Assembly (NCBI GenBank): GCA_047974765.1
Contig: JBKECP010000015.1
Location: 1-64,000, forward strand
From: JBKECP01 sp047974765
GTDB lineage: Bacteria; Pseudomonadota; Gammaproteobacteria; Pseudomonadales; Halieaceae
Length of the DNA: 64,000 bases
Direction: 5' to 3'
The notes beneath the pieces were generated by a model. It ran no database searches and was not told the DNA's origin. It saw nothing but the letters and a program-made list of their open reading frames with translations. The position numbers were made by a program, and so were the translations under genes. Positions 1-8,549 of this stretch are shown here, piece by piece. Position 1 is the first letter of the stretch. Every line of letters starts with the position of its first letter.

Positions 1-48
1 AAAGAGACGCATTAGATTAGACATTTTGCTTCCTTTTATTTTGCGTAC

Positions 49-72
49 AAAGCCCGGCCATGACCGGGCTTT
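49..72 (-). terminator. Intrinsic terminator closing the tra operon
   Basis: A 9-bp perfect inverted repeat (AAAGCCCGG / CCGGGCTTT, 6-nt loop) lies 7 bases past the TraG-like stop codon. T residues flank it on the plus strand (positions 70-74), and on the minus strand it is followed by an AT-rich tail, so it may work in both directions. Confidence 0.7.
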
Positions 73-79
73 TTAATGG

Positions 80-1807
80 TTAACCGGCCTTCTTCGCTGC
101 ACCGGCTGCCTTGCCCGCCGGGCCTCCGGCCAAAGAGGCCCCAACCTTGACAGCCGAGACAGCCGTATCAACGGCTTGGGTGCCTATCGCGCCACTGTTT
201 TTAGATTGGCTTTGCAGAGCACTCGTAAAGCCGGTACCCGCATTAAACCCAACCCAGCCCACGGCCGCCAGGTAAAGTCCTGGCATCACCAGGTATAAAA
301 AGCGGGAGGTGTATTGCAGGATGGTCGCCTGGGTCAGGTTGGTGCTGCCGTTAAAAATACCCGCTACACCCTGTTTGACCGTGCCTCCCAACAAAATTAT
401 GCTCAGCTGGTTGTCCAGCCAGTACGCCAGCGCCCACAGGAACGTTAAAAAGTGAAAGCCAAAAAAGAACACCGATAACTTGATCAGTGTATCCAGGCGA
501 TAGCCCCCGAAGATCATCACAAACGGCAACGCAACCACCAACATCAACAACCCCAGAGGCTGATAGAAGGCAATGCCCGAGCGCATGGTGTAGCCTTCAG
601 TCAGCGCACCCGGCGCCTTGGCTCCGCCACCGATTATTGTGACCGTTGCTTTAGCAGCATCGTGCAATGCAGCTCTCTGATAGCCAAGGCCGCCTTTTAA
701 AGCGAGCCACCCACGCTTGTAAAAAGGTACATCTTCGGCGATAACACTTTTAAGGTTAGCCGCTGCCTTGTCCTTAGCTGGGTCGCCATAGGACGTGGCC
801 ATTGCCATACCCGCCCCTGCGGCCACGGTGCTGCGCTGTACCGACAGGTATTTACGCAATAGCGTATTGTTCTGTTCATCCGTGCTGAGCGTGCCTCCCG
901 TTACACGGTTGAACAGGGTTCTTATCTTGAAGATCACGTTATCCTTGATACCGGGTTCGATATTCCCCAGTGTTCTGGCCTTCAAACCGTGGGTTGCATT
1001 TTCCCACCAGTCCTTGCAGTTGGGATATCCCCCCTCGCCCGTATCCTCGGCAAAGGATTCATCCCGAGCCGCGTCATAGGCGAAGGCGGCAACGGGTGCT
1101 CGCGCCATATAGCGGTTGTAATAATCCGCGTTATCTAAAAAATAGCTGGAGCCCAGCCAGGCGGTACTGTGGGTGTCATCTTCCGTCAGGCCCGTTTTAT
1201 CCGCTTCCAGATAACGGGCATGGGCGCGCTGCCAGCAGTCACGGGTAAACTGCTGCATCTCCCCGTGCAGATCAGGATTTTTGAAATTAGCCTCAGCCAG
1301 CTCATACTCCACCGTATTGAACGACACTGAACAGGGTATGCTCGCAACAGCCGCCGAGGTGACCGCCTTGCTCAACCAGTGCAGAACAGCCCACCATAGC
1401 GGTATTTTGCCTTTCTCATTAGCCATCACCTGCAAGGTGTAATCGTGGGTTGTGCCCGTGTCACTGCCACTGACAGTTTCTGGCGCAGGCGGCGTGCCAC
1501 CTGCCGTACATTCCAGTCTGGGCTTGGTGTAGCGCATCTCGCCCAGCTCAACATCTATCGTCGGCATCACCGCAAAGATAAACACCGCCATCATCGCCAA
1601 AAAATCCGCCTCGATTTTTTTCAGGGACTGGACGGCCGCATTGCCCTCGTCATCACCCGCTGCATGGCTGTCTTTAATGTTACTGATCATCATCGCCACA
1701 ATGGGGATAAACACGATGCCCGTATCCGCCAGAATCGCCCAGATATTGTTATAAAGCACCCAGCCAAGCAGAGTGGTTACAAATTCAAAATAGCCCGATA
1801 CGCCCAT
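80..1807 (-). CDS. TraG-N-terminal-like conjugal transfer membrane protein
   Basis: A 575-aa inner-membrane protein, last gene of the tra operon. Hydrophobic segments are visible near the N-terminus (residues ~10-45), at ~65-85, and in a cluster at ~415-525, with a large polar region between. The C-terminal ~50 residues are Ala/Gly/Lys rich. Size, position after the PFL_4711-like gene, and TM layout fit the TraG N-terminal family of G-type ICEs, which acts in mating-pair assembly or stabilisation. The ATG at 1807 lies 23 bases from the preceding gene's stop. A hairpin terminator follows directly. Family assignment is from context and topology and is not residue-level. Confidence 0.75.
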   Translation of the reverse strand: MGVSGYFEFVTTLLGWVLYNNIWAILADTGIVFIPIVAMMISNIKDSHAAGDDEGNAAVQSLKKIEADFLAMMAVFIFAVMPTIDVELGEMRYTKPRLECTAGGTPPAPETVSGSDTGTTHDYTLQVMANEKGKIPLWWAVLHWLSKAVTSAAVASIPCSVSFNTVEYELAEANFKNPDLHGEMQQFTRDCWQRAHARYLEADKTGLTEDDTHSTAWLGSSYFLDNADYYNRYMARAPVAAFAYDAARDESFAEDTGEGGYPNCKDWWENATHGLKARTLGNIEPGIKDNVIFKIRTLFNRVTGGTLSTDEQNNTLLRKYLSVQRSTVAAGAGMAMATSYGDPAKDKAAANLKSVIAEDVPFYKRGWLALKGGLGYQRAALHDAAKATVTIIGGGAKAPGALTEGYTMRSGIAFYQPLGLLMLVVALPFVMIFGGYRLDTLIKLSVFFFGFHFLTFLWALAYWLDNQLSIILLGGTVKQGVAGIFNGSTNLTQATILQYTSRFLYLVMPGLYLAAVGWVGFNAGTGFTSALQSQSKNSGAIGTQAVDTAVSAVKVGASLAGGPAGKAAGAAKKAG

Positions 1808-1830
1808 CTATTGCGTCCTCACCACATTCT

Positions 1831-2172
1831 TCACAGCGCCTGCCGCAGCAGGATCAGTAATTCCACCAGCGCCAGGGTGGCAATCACCATCGGCCGAGAG
1901 CCCAGCCAGGCGGTGGCCGCTTCCTCATTGCCCCGCCGGTAAAACCAGCGCTCGCCGATCCACTGCCACCGGTGCCAGATCACTACCCACAACCCGCAAC
2001 GCACCAGCTGCATGTAATGCCGCCAGGGCGCTATTCGTTCGTTAAAGCTCGCCAGCGCCTGGCTCGGGGCATTGGGATTCAGGCCAAGCTGCCAGGCCAG
2101 CAGGGAAATCACCAACAACAACAGGACAAGACCCGACAGCCATAGCAACAGCTTGATAACGCCTTTCAACAT
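1831..2172 (-). CDS. Small ICE membrane protein between the PFL_4711-like and TraG-like genes
   Basis: About 113 aa. I chose the ATG at 2172 because it follows the upstream stop (2195) and opens with a strong hydrophobic helix (MLKGVIKLLLWLSGLVLLLL). Upstream methionines in the same frame lie inside the preceding gene. A second hydrophobic segment closes the C-terminus (MVIATLALVELLILL), so the protein is probably bitopic or a two-helix hairpin. A small membrane protein at this place is usual in this ICE family. Its function is unknown to me, and structural participation in the mating channel is inference from position only. Confidence 0.65.
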   Translation of the reverse strand: MLKGVIKLLLWLSGLVLLLLVISLLAWQLGLNPNAPSQALASFNERIAPWRHYMQLVRCGLWVVIWHRWQWIGERWFYRRGNEEAATAWLGSRPMVIATLALVELLILLRQAL

Positions 2173-2194
2173 TCCGACATCCCTGCGGGTATCA

Positions 2195-3535
2195 TTATTT
2201 TTCAATGCCGCCATCCAGCGAGATGCCGCTGCCGGGCGTGGGTTCAACCATTGGCAGAGACTGGGAGATTTCGCCGCGTTCGAGCAGGGCCGCTGCCGTA
2301 CTGGTGGAAATTTTCTGGCGCACCTCCATCTCATACAGCAGGTTGTCGATCTCCTGCTCCAGTTCCTGAACCGTGCCAGCCAGTTCGATCTGGGCCTCTT
2401 CGGTCTTGTCAATATTGGGCTCGGCCTTGCCCGCCAGCAGGGCGCGCCGCGCCAGCATGGCTTTTTCCACCGTGCGGGAAACCGCCATTTCCGAGGCCAG
2501 GCGACGGGTGATCATGGCCTGCTCTGCCGGGCCTTCTTCGCGCAGGGCTTCCATCACATTGCGCGTGATTTTCATCGTCTCGCCACCGGAGACCGCTGCC
2601 AGCTCATCTTTGGTGGGCGGGCGATTCAATGCCACCAGCACATCCATATCGTTCTGTATCTGTTTGGTCTCACGCTCTACTTCCCGGTTCAGACCCAGGC
2701 CCGCTTTGGTCCGGGTTTTTTCACAGCCCGCTTCCTGGCAGGTCTGTACATGCTTGTCCCCAATGACGCCGGTTACCCAGTCGGCCATCGCCTGCGGGGT
2801 CGTCCACTGTTTACAGATGGCAGAGTCATCACAGGCCAGTGGCAATACACCGCTTTCATCCGCCGGATCACGGTTTAATGTGATGTTATAGCCCGCCTTG
2901 GCGGCATCCTCGACCACCTTGATAGGCGGCTGACCCAGGCCACCGCGCTCCTGACCTCCCGCCCAGACAATGCCGTCGTTGCCACCTTCACGCTTGGCCT
3001 TGTCCTCGGCTTCCAGGATCTCCGTGCCCGCTTCAGCTTCCCGTCCCATGCGCCGACCCCTGGCAATCGCCCCCCAGCCGCCACCGGAAACCGTTTCATC
3101 CATCACGCCTACCATCTCCTCACAGCTGGTTTTGGCAACATGAAATTCTTCGCCCGCCTGCAAAATGCCGTTTTGCAACAGGTCGTACAACGCCGGGTTG
3201 ACCCGCTGAATCACCAGTGCCGGCAATGAGGACACCGCTCCGGTAGCCGAGGAGATCACGTTATCCATCATGTCCTGGAAAGCACCCTTGATCCCGTTCA
3301 ACTGCTGCGATACCGACAGACTCATATCGAAGTCGCCACACATCAGGCTGGTATTCCATTCAACCCCTGCACCCAGCACTAATGCGCTGGAGCGGGTACT
3401 GACGGCTCGGGTCAGTGGTTCGCCGCCGCCAATGGCGTAGTAAAAAGCATCGTCTACCGCCAGCACCGACAGCGGTACCAGCAAGGCAGCACACAGAACG
3501 GTGCGGGCAAACAGGGTTTTACAAGCAACATTCAT
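2195..3535 (-). CDS. Integrating conjugative element protein, PFL_4711 family
   Basis: A 446-aa exported protein. It has a signal peptide (residues 1-26, ending LSVLA before VDDAF) and then a periplasmic body with several cysteines: LMCGDFD, TSCEEM, LACDDSAICKQW and VQTCQEAGCEK. The Cys pairs suggest disulfides. The C-terminal third is polar, helical and Glu-rich (around LAGTVQELEQEIDNLLYEMEV), possibly a short coiled coil. Length, cysteine pattern and place immediately after the TraU-like gene identify the TIGR03755 family of G-type T4SS. Such proteins are thought to belong to the periplasmic mating-pair machinery. The exact role is not established. Confidence 0.8.
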   Translation of the reverse strand: MNVACKTLFARTVLCAALLVPLSVLAVDDAFYYAIGGGEPLTRAVSTRSSALVLGAGVEWNTSLMCGDFDMSLSVSQQLNGIKGAFQDMMDNVISSATGAVSSLPALVIQRVNPALYDLLQNGILQAGEEFHVAKTSCEEMVGVMDETVSGGGWGAIARGRRMGREAEAGTEILEAEDKAKREGGNDGIVWAGGQERGGLGQPPIKVVEDAAKAGYNITLNRDPADESGVLPLACDDSAICKQWTTPQAMADWVTGVIGDKHVQTCQEAGCEKTRTKAGLGLNREVERETKQIQNDMDVLVALNRPPTKDELAAVSGGETMKITRNVMEALREEGPAEQAMITRRLASEMAVSRTVEKAMLARRALLAGKAEPNIDKTEEAQIELAGTVQELEQEIDNLLYEMEVRQKISTSTAAALLERGEISQSLPMVEPTPGSGISLDGGIEK

Positions 3536-3550
3536 GGTCTCTCGCTCCTC

Positions 3551-4690
3551 CTAAAAATAAGCAATCAATACCGCACCGGCCGGTTCACAACAGCTGTAGC
3601 GCCGCCATACATGCCAGGCATTGCCATAGACCTCATTCAAACGACCGTTATAGGGGTCATTAATGGCTGTGCTGTCATCAATATCCGGTAGCTTCTTGCA
3701 CTGCGCCTGCGACGCTGTATATTCATATTCCTCTTCACCCTCGTTCCCTTCATTTTCCGCCCCACTGCCACCCTCTTCCTCTTCTTCAAAGGGCACCACT
3801 TGCTGCCACAGTTGATCGGCATTTTCTTGAGGCGGCCAGTAACCCTGCTTGCTCTGCTCGTACATGTTCAGCGGAATGTAGACATGGGGCGCTGTCTCCC
3901 GGCGGGTAAAGTCATAGGCGCGCAGCGCAGCCACCAGCGAGGCTTTGTAATCGTGGCCCTGCTTCACAAAACCAATACGCGGGAACATATAGGCAAAGTG
4001 GGACATACCCTTGCCTATCGCATTGGAGGGATTGGCCAGCGCCAGCAGGGTCTGACTCGATGCGCTGCGCCACATCGGGTCGTTATGACTCAAATAATGG
4101 GGTGCCGTCGGATAGGTCAGCGGCGTACAGCTCAGCGGCGGATCACTGTCCATTTCGGACAACAGATGATATGTGAGGATGGCCGGGCTGCCGGTGATGT
4201 TCACGTTCTTGAACCGCAACGCGGTTTCACGCTCCACCGCGCCGCCTTCTGTGGTGCTGCCCCCGTCCTGGGCAAAGGAGGTCGGTTCACTCATCCTGCG
4301 ACCATTAACCCAGGGACCACGGCCAAGGTGCGGGTAGGCCTCAACAATCACCTCCGGAAGGTTGTGCTCTATACGCAGCGAGTAATCAAACTCACAACCA
4401 AAGGTTGTGCAGGTCATCCACAGACAGCCACCGGCCACTTCGTAATCAAAGCAGGCCATATCAGTGCTGCCGTGCTTGATCAGCTCCATGCTGGTCACAC
4501 TGTCGGCACGACCAACCGGTACGGCCTGGGCATCAACCCGGTTGGCCAGCAGGCCCAGCAACACAACGATGGCCACCAGCAGCAGGACCAGTTCACCCAC
4601 AATCAGACGGCGCACACTGCGGCTTTGGGCCTCAAAGCCGGACGGGCGGTATTTGACAGCATTGGGCGGGGTATCAGCGGGCCTGAGCAT
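3551..4690 (-). CDS. TraU-like integrating conjugative element protein, PFL_4710 family
   Basis: About 379 aa. Start at ATG 4690, preceded by GGAGGG at good spacing; an ATG five codons earlier lacks this. The N-terminus is unusual, with ~28 polar residues ahead of a TM/signal segment (VGELVLLLVAIVVLLGLLANRVDA). Cysteines and aromatic patches (CFDYEVAGGCLWMTCTTFGCEFDY; HNDPMWRS; WHVWRRYSCCEPAG) are typical of TraU-class periplasmic mating-pair proteins. A very acidic insert (five consecutive Glu, then GSGAENEGNEGEEEYEY) interrupts the region before the last Cys block and looks like a lineage-specific expansion. It overlaps the preceding gene's end by 17 bases. Confidence 0.8.
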   Translation of the reverse strand: MLRPADTPPNAVKYRPSGFEAQSRSVRRLIVGELVLLLVAIVVLLGLLANRVDAQAVPVGRADSVTSMELIKHGSTDMACFDYEVAGGCLWMTCTTFGCEFDYSLRIEHNLPEVIVEAYPHLGRGPWVNGRRMSEPTSFAQDGGSTTEGGAVERETALRFKNVNITGSPAILTYHLLSEMDSDPPLSCTPLTYPTAPHYLSHNDPMWRSASSQTLLALANPSNAIGKGMSHFAYMFPRIGFVKQGHDYKASLVAALRAYDFTRRETAPHVYIPLNMYEQSKQGYWPPQENADQLWQQVVPFEEEEEGGSGAENEGNEGEEEYEYTASQAQCKKLPDIDDSTAINDPYNGRLNEVYGNAWHVWRRYSCCEPAGAVLIAYF

Positions 4691-5135
4691 GGTAACCCTC
4701 CACATGCGCCAGTGCGGCCTTCACGTCATAAACCCCGTAAACCACATAGCCAGGGGATACCAGTACCGCAGGCAGGTAATCAATGCCCATCAGCCAGGCC
4801 ATCGCCGCTGAATTGGCCTTCGTGCGCAGGCGCTTCAGCCTTTGCTGCCCATCCGGCGAGTTGAGAATTTCACTGGCGCGGGCCTTGGCCGCCTCGTCAC
4901 TGCCCGGCCAGGGGAAGCTCATGCTTTTAAACGCCCCCTCGATGGGCGCCAGTACATGCACCGTCGTGGCCATCTCCAGATGGCCCATCGGCGGCAGATT
5001 CTCGGCGGTAAATACCGTCACTTCCTGCGCCCGTGCAACGCTGTTGCCCAACAACAATGCCATCAGCGCCAGCAGCAGTTTCCTGAACGGCAAAAACGCC
5101 AGGTGTTTTTTCAGGGCATGGAATTTTTTAGTCAT
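4674..5135 (-). CDS. Integrating conjugative element protein, PFL_4709 family
   Basis: About 153 aa. ATG at 5135 chosen: it overlaps the ATPase stop by 8 bases, has GGGGGAT upstream, and gives a signal peptide (KLLLALMALLLGNSVARA, cleavage before QEVTVFT). The mature protein resembles the TrbC/DUF1525 type: an N-terminal strand (EVTVFTAENLPP) and a C-terminal thioredoxin-like finish (YLPAVLVSPGYVVYGVYDVKAAL) without a CxxC. This matches TIGR03757, a periplasmic T4SS component encoded right before the TraU-like gene. A DsbC-like gene commonly found between the ATPase and this gene is absent here. Confidence 0.8.
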   Translation of the reverse strand: MTKKFHALKKHLAFLPFRKLLLALMALLLGNSVARAQEVTVFTAENLPPMGHLEMATTVHVLAPIEGAFKSMSFPWPGSDEAAKARASEILNSPDGQQRLKRLRTKANSAAMAWLMGIDYLPAVLVSPGYVVYGVYDVKAALAHVEGYHAQAR

Positions 5136-7878
5136 GGCTGATCCCCCTCGCCCGGTCGATATCGCGGGCCACCTGGATGGCCGCATCCAGTTCGCTGATT
5201 CCATGCTCTGTCATCAGTTCGTTGCGGCGTGCCTTCTCGTGCTTCTCGGTCTGTGCCAGCGCCAGCATCAGCGAGGGCGGCACATTGCGCACGATGAACT
5301 CACTGGTTTCCGACAGCAGCACGCCTTCGGTGTACTTGCCTGGCGCCTTGCTCGCTGACAGCAGCATTTCTTTTTGGGCCGCATCCACCTGCCGGAACTG
5401 GCCGAGCGCTTCCGCCTCTTCCTTGGGCATCACCAGGCACAGCCACCACTCCACCATGTTGAGCATTTTTTTGGCCGCCGCCGGGTAGTCCTCCATATTC
5501 TGGGTGGCACTCCACAGCCAGGCGCCGAGCTTGCGCCACATCTTCACAATCTTGACCAGAAAGGGGGCCAGCAGCGGGTTGGTGGTAATGATATGGGCCT
5601 CGTCGATGGTGACCACAATTTCCCGGTCAGAGAACTGGTCGCGCTCGGCAATGTTGTTGATCATGTTCAGGCAGCTAATCACCGAAATCGCCAGATTGGC
5701 CTCGTAGCCTTCACGGGCAAAGGTGGCCAGATCAATGATAGTCACATCCGCCTCTGGCCAGCTGCTGCCGTCCTGGTTGAACACTTCACCGTTAAAGCCC
5801 AGACAGTAGAGGTCAATGGCTCTACCCATATCACGCAGCCTGGTCGCATCGCGCTCATCCACGGCTTCGCTCGCCAGGTCATCAAAGGCATCGCGTACAT
5901 CCTGTGTGCGCGTCACCGTCTCCTGCTCTGCCGTCTTTTGCGCAGCGCGCAAAATGGCCCGGCGGATCATTGCCCTGTCGGCGCGACGAATACGTTTGGC
6001 CTCTTCCTCCTCGCCGCCGGTGATCATCAACAGGGCCACGGTTTCCATCTCGCCCAGAACATCGCGCTGCTCGTCATCCTCACCGCTATCGGCCACTGAC
6101 GGCATATCCTCGGCATTGAGGTCCAGGTCTCGCGCCTTCAGCAACAGGTGGGCATCCTGAAAGGGCGACAGGGTAACGCCCGAACCGGGCTTGAGGGTGA
6201 CCTGGTTGACACTCAGACCATGACGGGCGAACCACTGCCCCATCAGCCCGAAACTGTTGCCCGCTTCGATAATGAACATGCGCGGCCGGTGCACGGCCAT
6301 GACATGGGCGAGCATGCTGATCACCGATGCCGACTTGCCCGCACCGGTCGGGCCGAGAATCAGCATATGTGCATTTTTTTGCCGGTCTGCCGGGTTCAGC
6401 GGGTCGATAAATACCGGTTCACCGCCCCGGTTGAACATGGCAATACCAGGATGGCCCGTGCCACGGGTGCGCCCAAAAAAACAGGCCATATTGGCAATGT
6501 GCTGTACTGTTGTGATCTGTGCGCCGCGCCAGCCCTCACGTTGATCCAGCGTCGGGCTGTACACCATCGGCAGGTTGCGCACAAAGGCATCCAGTGCGGT
6601 AAAGTCATCCTTGGGTGCAATCGCCCGGAAGCCGTAATTCAGCAGGCGGGCGCGTATCTGGGTACTGCGCTCATCCAGTTGCGCCAGGTTGTCAGCACGC
6701 ACATAGACCGCATACTGGGCGCGGTAGAACTTATGCCGCAGGGTCATCACCTCGCGGGCCGTGTCGCAGTCGCGGCGGGTCTGCAAGGTGTCGCTGTTAT
6801 CGCCGATGGCCGATTCATTGATGGCCGTGATGTGCGCTTCCATGCTGTCCTGGGGCACCACCACCAGGGTGGACACGAACACGCTGTCCGGCGGCAGCAA
6901 GTCCAGCAGAGTATTGGTGGCATCCCCCCGGCGAATCTCGCCGGTCACATGGCCCACATTGGGCCGACGGCGGATACCGTCAATCGACAGGCAGCGCACC
7001 GGAGTATCATCCAGCCACCAACAGCCGTTGTCACGGTCACTGCGCGGATGGCTGTAGAACAGACTCTCGGCGAACTTGTCGCCGTAGGGCAGTGAATCCT
7101 CTTCACTGTGGCGCACCGCATCGAGGAAGGCCTTGCGGTCGCCGCCAAACAGGCAGTTGGGCGGATTAAAAAACTCCAGCAGCCAGTCGTGGAACTCGTG
7201 GCCGCTCAGGCGGCGCAGGCTGACGCCGACCGGTGCCAGCGCGTAGCCCAGTTTCTCCACCGTGTCCTTCAGCTGCAGCAGGGCCAGCTCCCGTGTGAAC
7301 TCCCCTTCCGTCTTGCGCTGTTTTTTGGACAGATCGTATTTGCGGTAGAGCACCAGCAGATTGCGGCGCACGGCACCGGCCCAGGGGGCTTTGGTGACCA
7401 CCTCGTCCTGGAACAGGCCGACCGGCTGGCACACGCCCCGGTAGTGGTCCGCCATCACCTTGAGATAAGCCTGGCTGTAATCGCTGCCAGCGGCCTCGGG
7501 CTGGATATAATCGCGCAGGGTGGCCAGCGGCCTGTCCAGCTCGAACGCATCCCAGGTGTAGGTCTGCATCACCCAGGGGGCATGGTCGTGCTCCTCGAAA
7601 GAATCCTGCAGAGCCTCTTCCAGGGTGTCGCGGATCTCCGCCAGGAATGCTTTGCTACAACCCGCCGTACCCAGGGGGCTAACCTCCAGCACGGCACCCA
7701 CCGACACACCATCTTGCATCAGGATGGCTTCCTCATCGGGCAGGTATTCCACCCAGGGCAGAAAATCCACAAAAGACTGGGTTCCCCGGTAAAGGGCTCG
7801 CTCGTGTTTGCGCTTCAGGGGTTTGCGCCTCAAAGGCTCGCGGGTCGGCGTCGGCACATCGCGTTCGCGGGCGGTCAT
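5128..7878 (-). CDS. traC: Conjugative transfer ATPase (TraC/VirB4 class), PFL_4706 family
   Basis: A 916-aa cytoplasmic ATPase energising pilus assembly and DNA transfer. Walker A GPTGAGKS lies at about residues 509-516, and Walker B VTIDEAHIITT follows around residue 755. The N-terminal half is the TraC_F/VirB4 N domain (FVDFLPWVEYLPDEEAILMQDGVSVGAVLEV). The C-terminal segment includes the motif region LWSATQNMEDY. Length is normal for TIGR03744. It overlaps the lipoprotein gene at the start (ATGA) and the PFL_4709-like gene at the end, so translational coupling is likely. I see no disruption. Confidence 0.95.
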   Translation of the reverse strand: MTARERDVPTPTREPLRRKPLKRKHERALYRGTQSFVDFLPWVEYLPDEEAILMQDGVSVGAVLEVSPLGTAGCSKAFLAEIRDTLEEALQDSFEEHDHAPWVMQTYTWDAFELDRPLATLRDYIQPEAAGSDYSQAYLKVMADHYRGVCQPVGLFQDEVVTKAPWAGAVRRNLLVLYRKYDLSKKQRKTEGEFTRELALLQLKDTVEKLGYALAPVGVSLRRLSGHEFHDWLLEFFNPPNCLFGGDRKAFLDAVRHSEEDSLPYGDKFAESLFYSHPRSDRDNGCWWLDDTPVRCLSIDGIRRRPNVGHVTGEIRRGDATNTLLDLLPPDSVFVSTLVVVPQDSMEAHITAINESAIGDNSDTLQTRRDCDTAREVMTLRHKFYRAQYAVYVRADNLAQLDERSTQIRARLLNYGFRAIAPKDDFTALDAFVRNLPMVYSPTLDQREGWRGAQITTVQHIANMACFFGRTRGTGHPGIAMFNRGGEPVFIDPLNPADRQKNAHMLILGPTGAGKSASVISMLAHVMAVHRPRMFIIEAGNSFGLMGQWFARHGLSVNQVTLKPGSGVTLSPFQDAHLLLKARDLDLNAEDMPSVADSGEDDEQRDVLGEMETVALLMITGGEEEEAKRIRRADRAMIRRAILRAAQKTAEQETVTRTQDVRDAFDDLASEAVDERDATRLRDMGRAIDLYCLGFNGEVFNQDGSSWPEADVTIIDLATFAREGYEANLAISVISCLNMINNIAERDQFSDREIVVTIDEAHIITTNPLLAPFLVKIVKMWRKLGAWLWSATQNMEDYPAAAKKMLNMVEWWLCLVMPKEEAEALGQFRQVDAAQKEMLLSASKAPGKYTEGVLLSETSEFIVRNVPPSLMLALAQTEKHEKARRNELMTEHGISELDAAIQVARDIDRARGISHD

Positions 7879-8549
7879 GGGGTGACCTCGCCGACACCGG
7901 CCAGGTCCGACCCGGCGGGCTTGTGTCCAACGGACGCATTGGTATTGTCTGGGCCAACACTGGCGACCGGCTGGGCACCAAAGGACGGCAGAGGCTGGGG
8001 CTTGCCCTCATCGACAATGGCTTTAGCCGCATCCTCGCGGGTCGGGGTGACCCGCAGCGACTCCCCCGGCAGGCGATATTCCACCCGCTCATAAAGGGGG
8101 ATGACCGTGGTATAGCCCGGAATGGGCGCCCGTGTACGGGTCGCCAGGTGAGGATAGACGTAGATGGCCAGGTCCGGGTTTTCCAGCCGGGGAAACAGAT
8201 TATCCAGCTCGTTATCGACCGTGCGGGTATAGGGCAGGTAATCCAGATTCTGCGGCGGCGGCACCTCATCGAGTCGGCGGTAGTGCTGGCTTACCAGTGC
8301 GGCCACCTTCTCGCGGCAGATCTCGGGCGCTTCCTCCAGCGCCAGACTGGCGCAAATCGCCGCCGAGGGCAGGGCGGCAGCCTCCCCGCCTTCGGTGTCG
8401 TTCATCGCCCCCCGATAGATGTCCACCATCTTTTTATCGCTGGGCGGAATCAGGGTCTCCTGATTAGCGCAGCCGCTGACCAATAACGCTAAGGCCATTA
8501 CACTCGTGTGTATCACCCTTCCCTTTGTCGTTCCCTTAATCCAGCGCAC
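7875..8549 (-). CDS. TraV-like conjugative transfer lipoprotein (TIGR03751 type)
   Basis: About 224 aa. I choose a GTG start at 8549: GGGAGG sits 5 bases upstream, the overlap with the preceding gene is only 14 bases, and the product opens with a good lipoprotein signal (basic n-region, then ALALLVSGC lipobox). Longer in-frame starts lie deep in the upstream gene. The next ATG (8498) lacks a ribosome site. The mature protein is periplasmic and polar, with proline-rich stretches. As the lipoprotein between TraB-like and ATPase genes it should be the TraV/VirB7 analogue anchoring the core complex in the outer membrane. Role inferred from family and position. Confidence 0.8.
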   Translation of the reverse strand: MRWIKGTTKGRVIHTSVMALALLVSGCANQETLIPPSDKKMVDIYRGAMNDTEGGEAAALPSAAICASLALEEAPEICREKVAALVSQHYRRLDEVPPPQNLDYLPYTRTVDNELDNLFPRLENPDLAIYVYPHLATRTRAPIPGYTTVIPLYERVEYRLPGESLRVTPTREDAAKAIVDEGKPQPLPSFGAQPVASVGPDNTNASVGHKPAGSDLAGVGEVTP

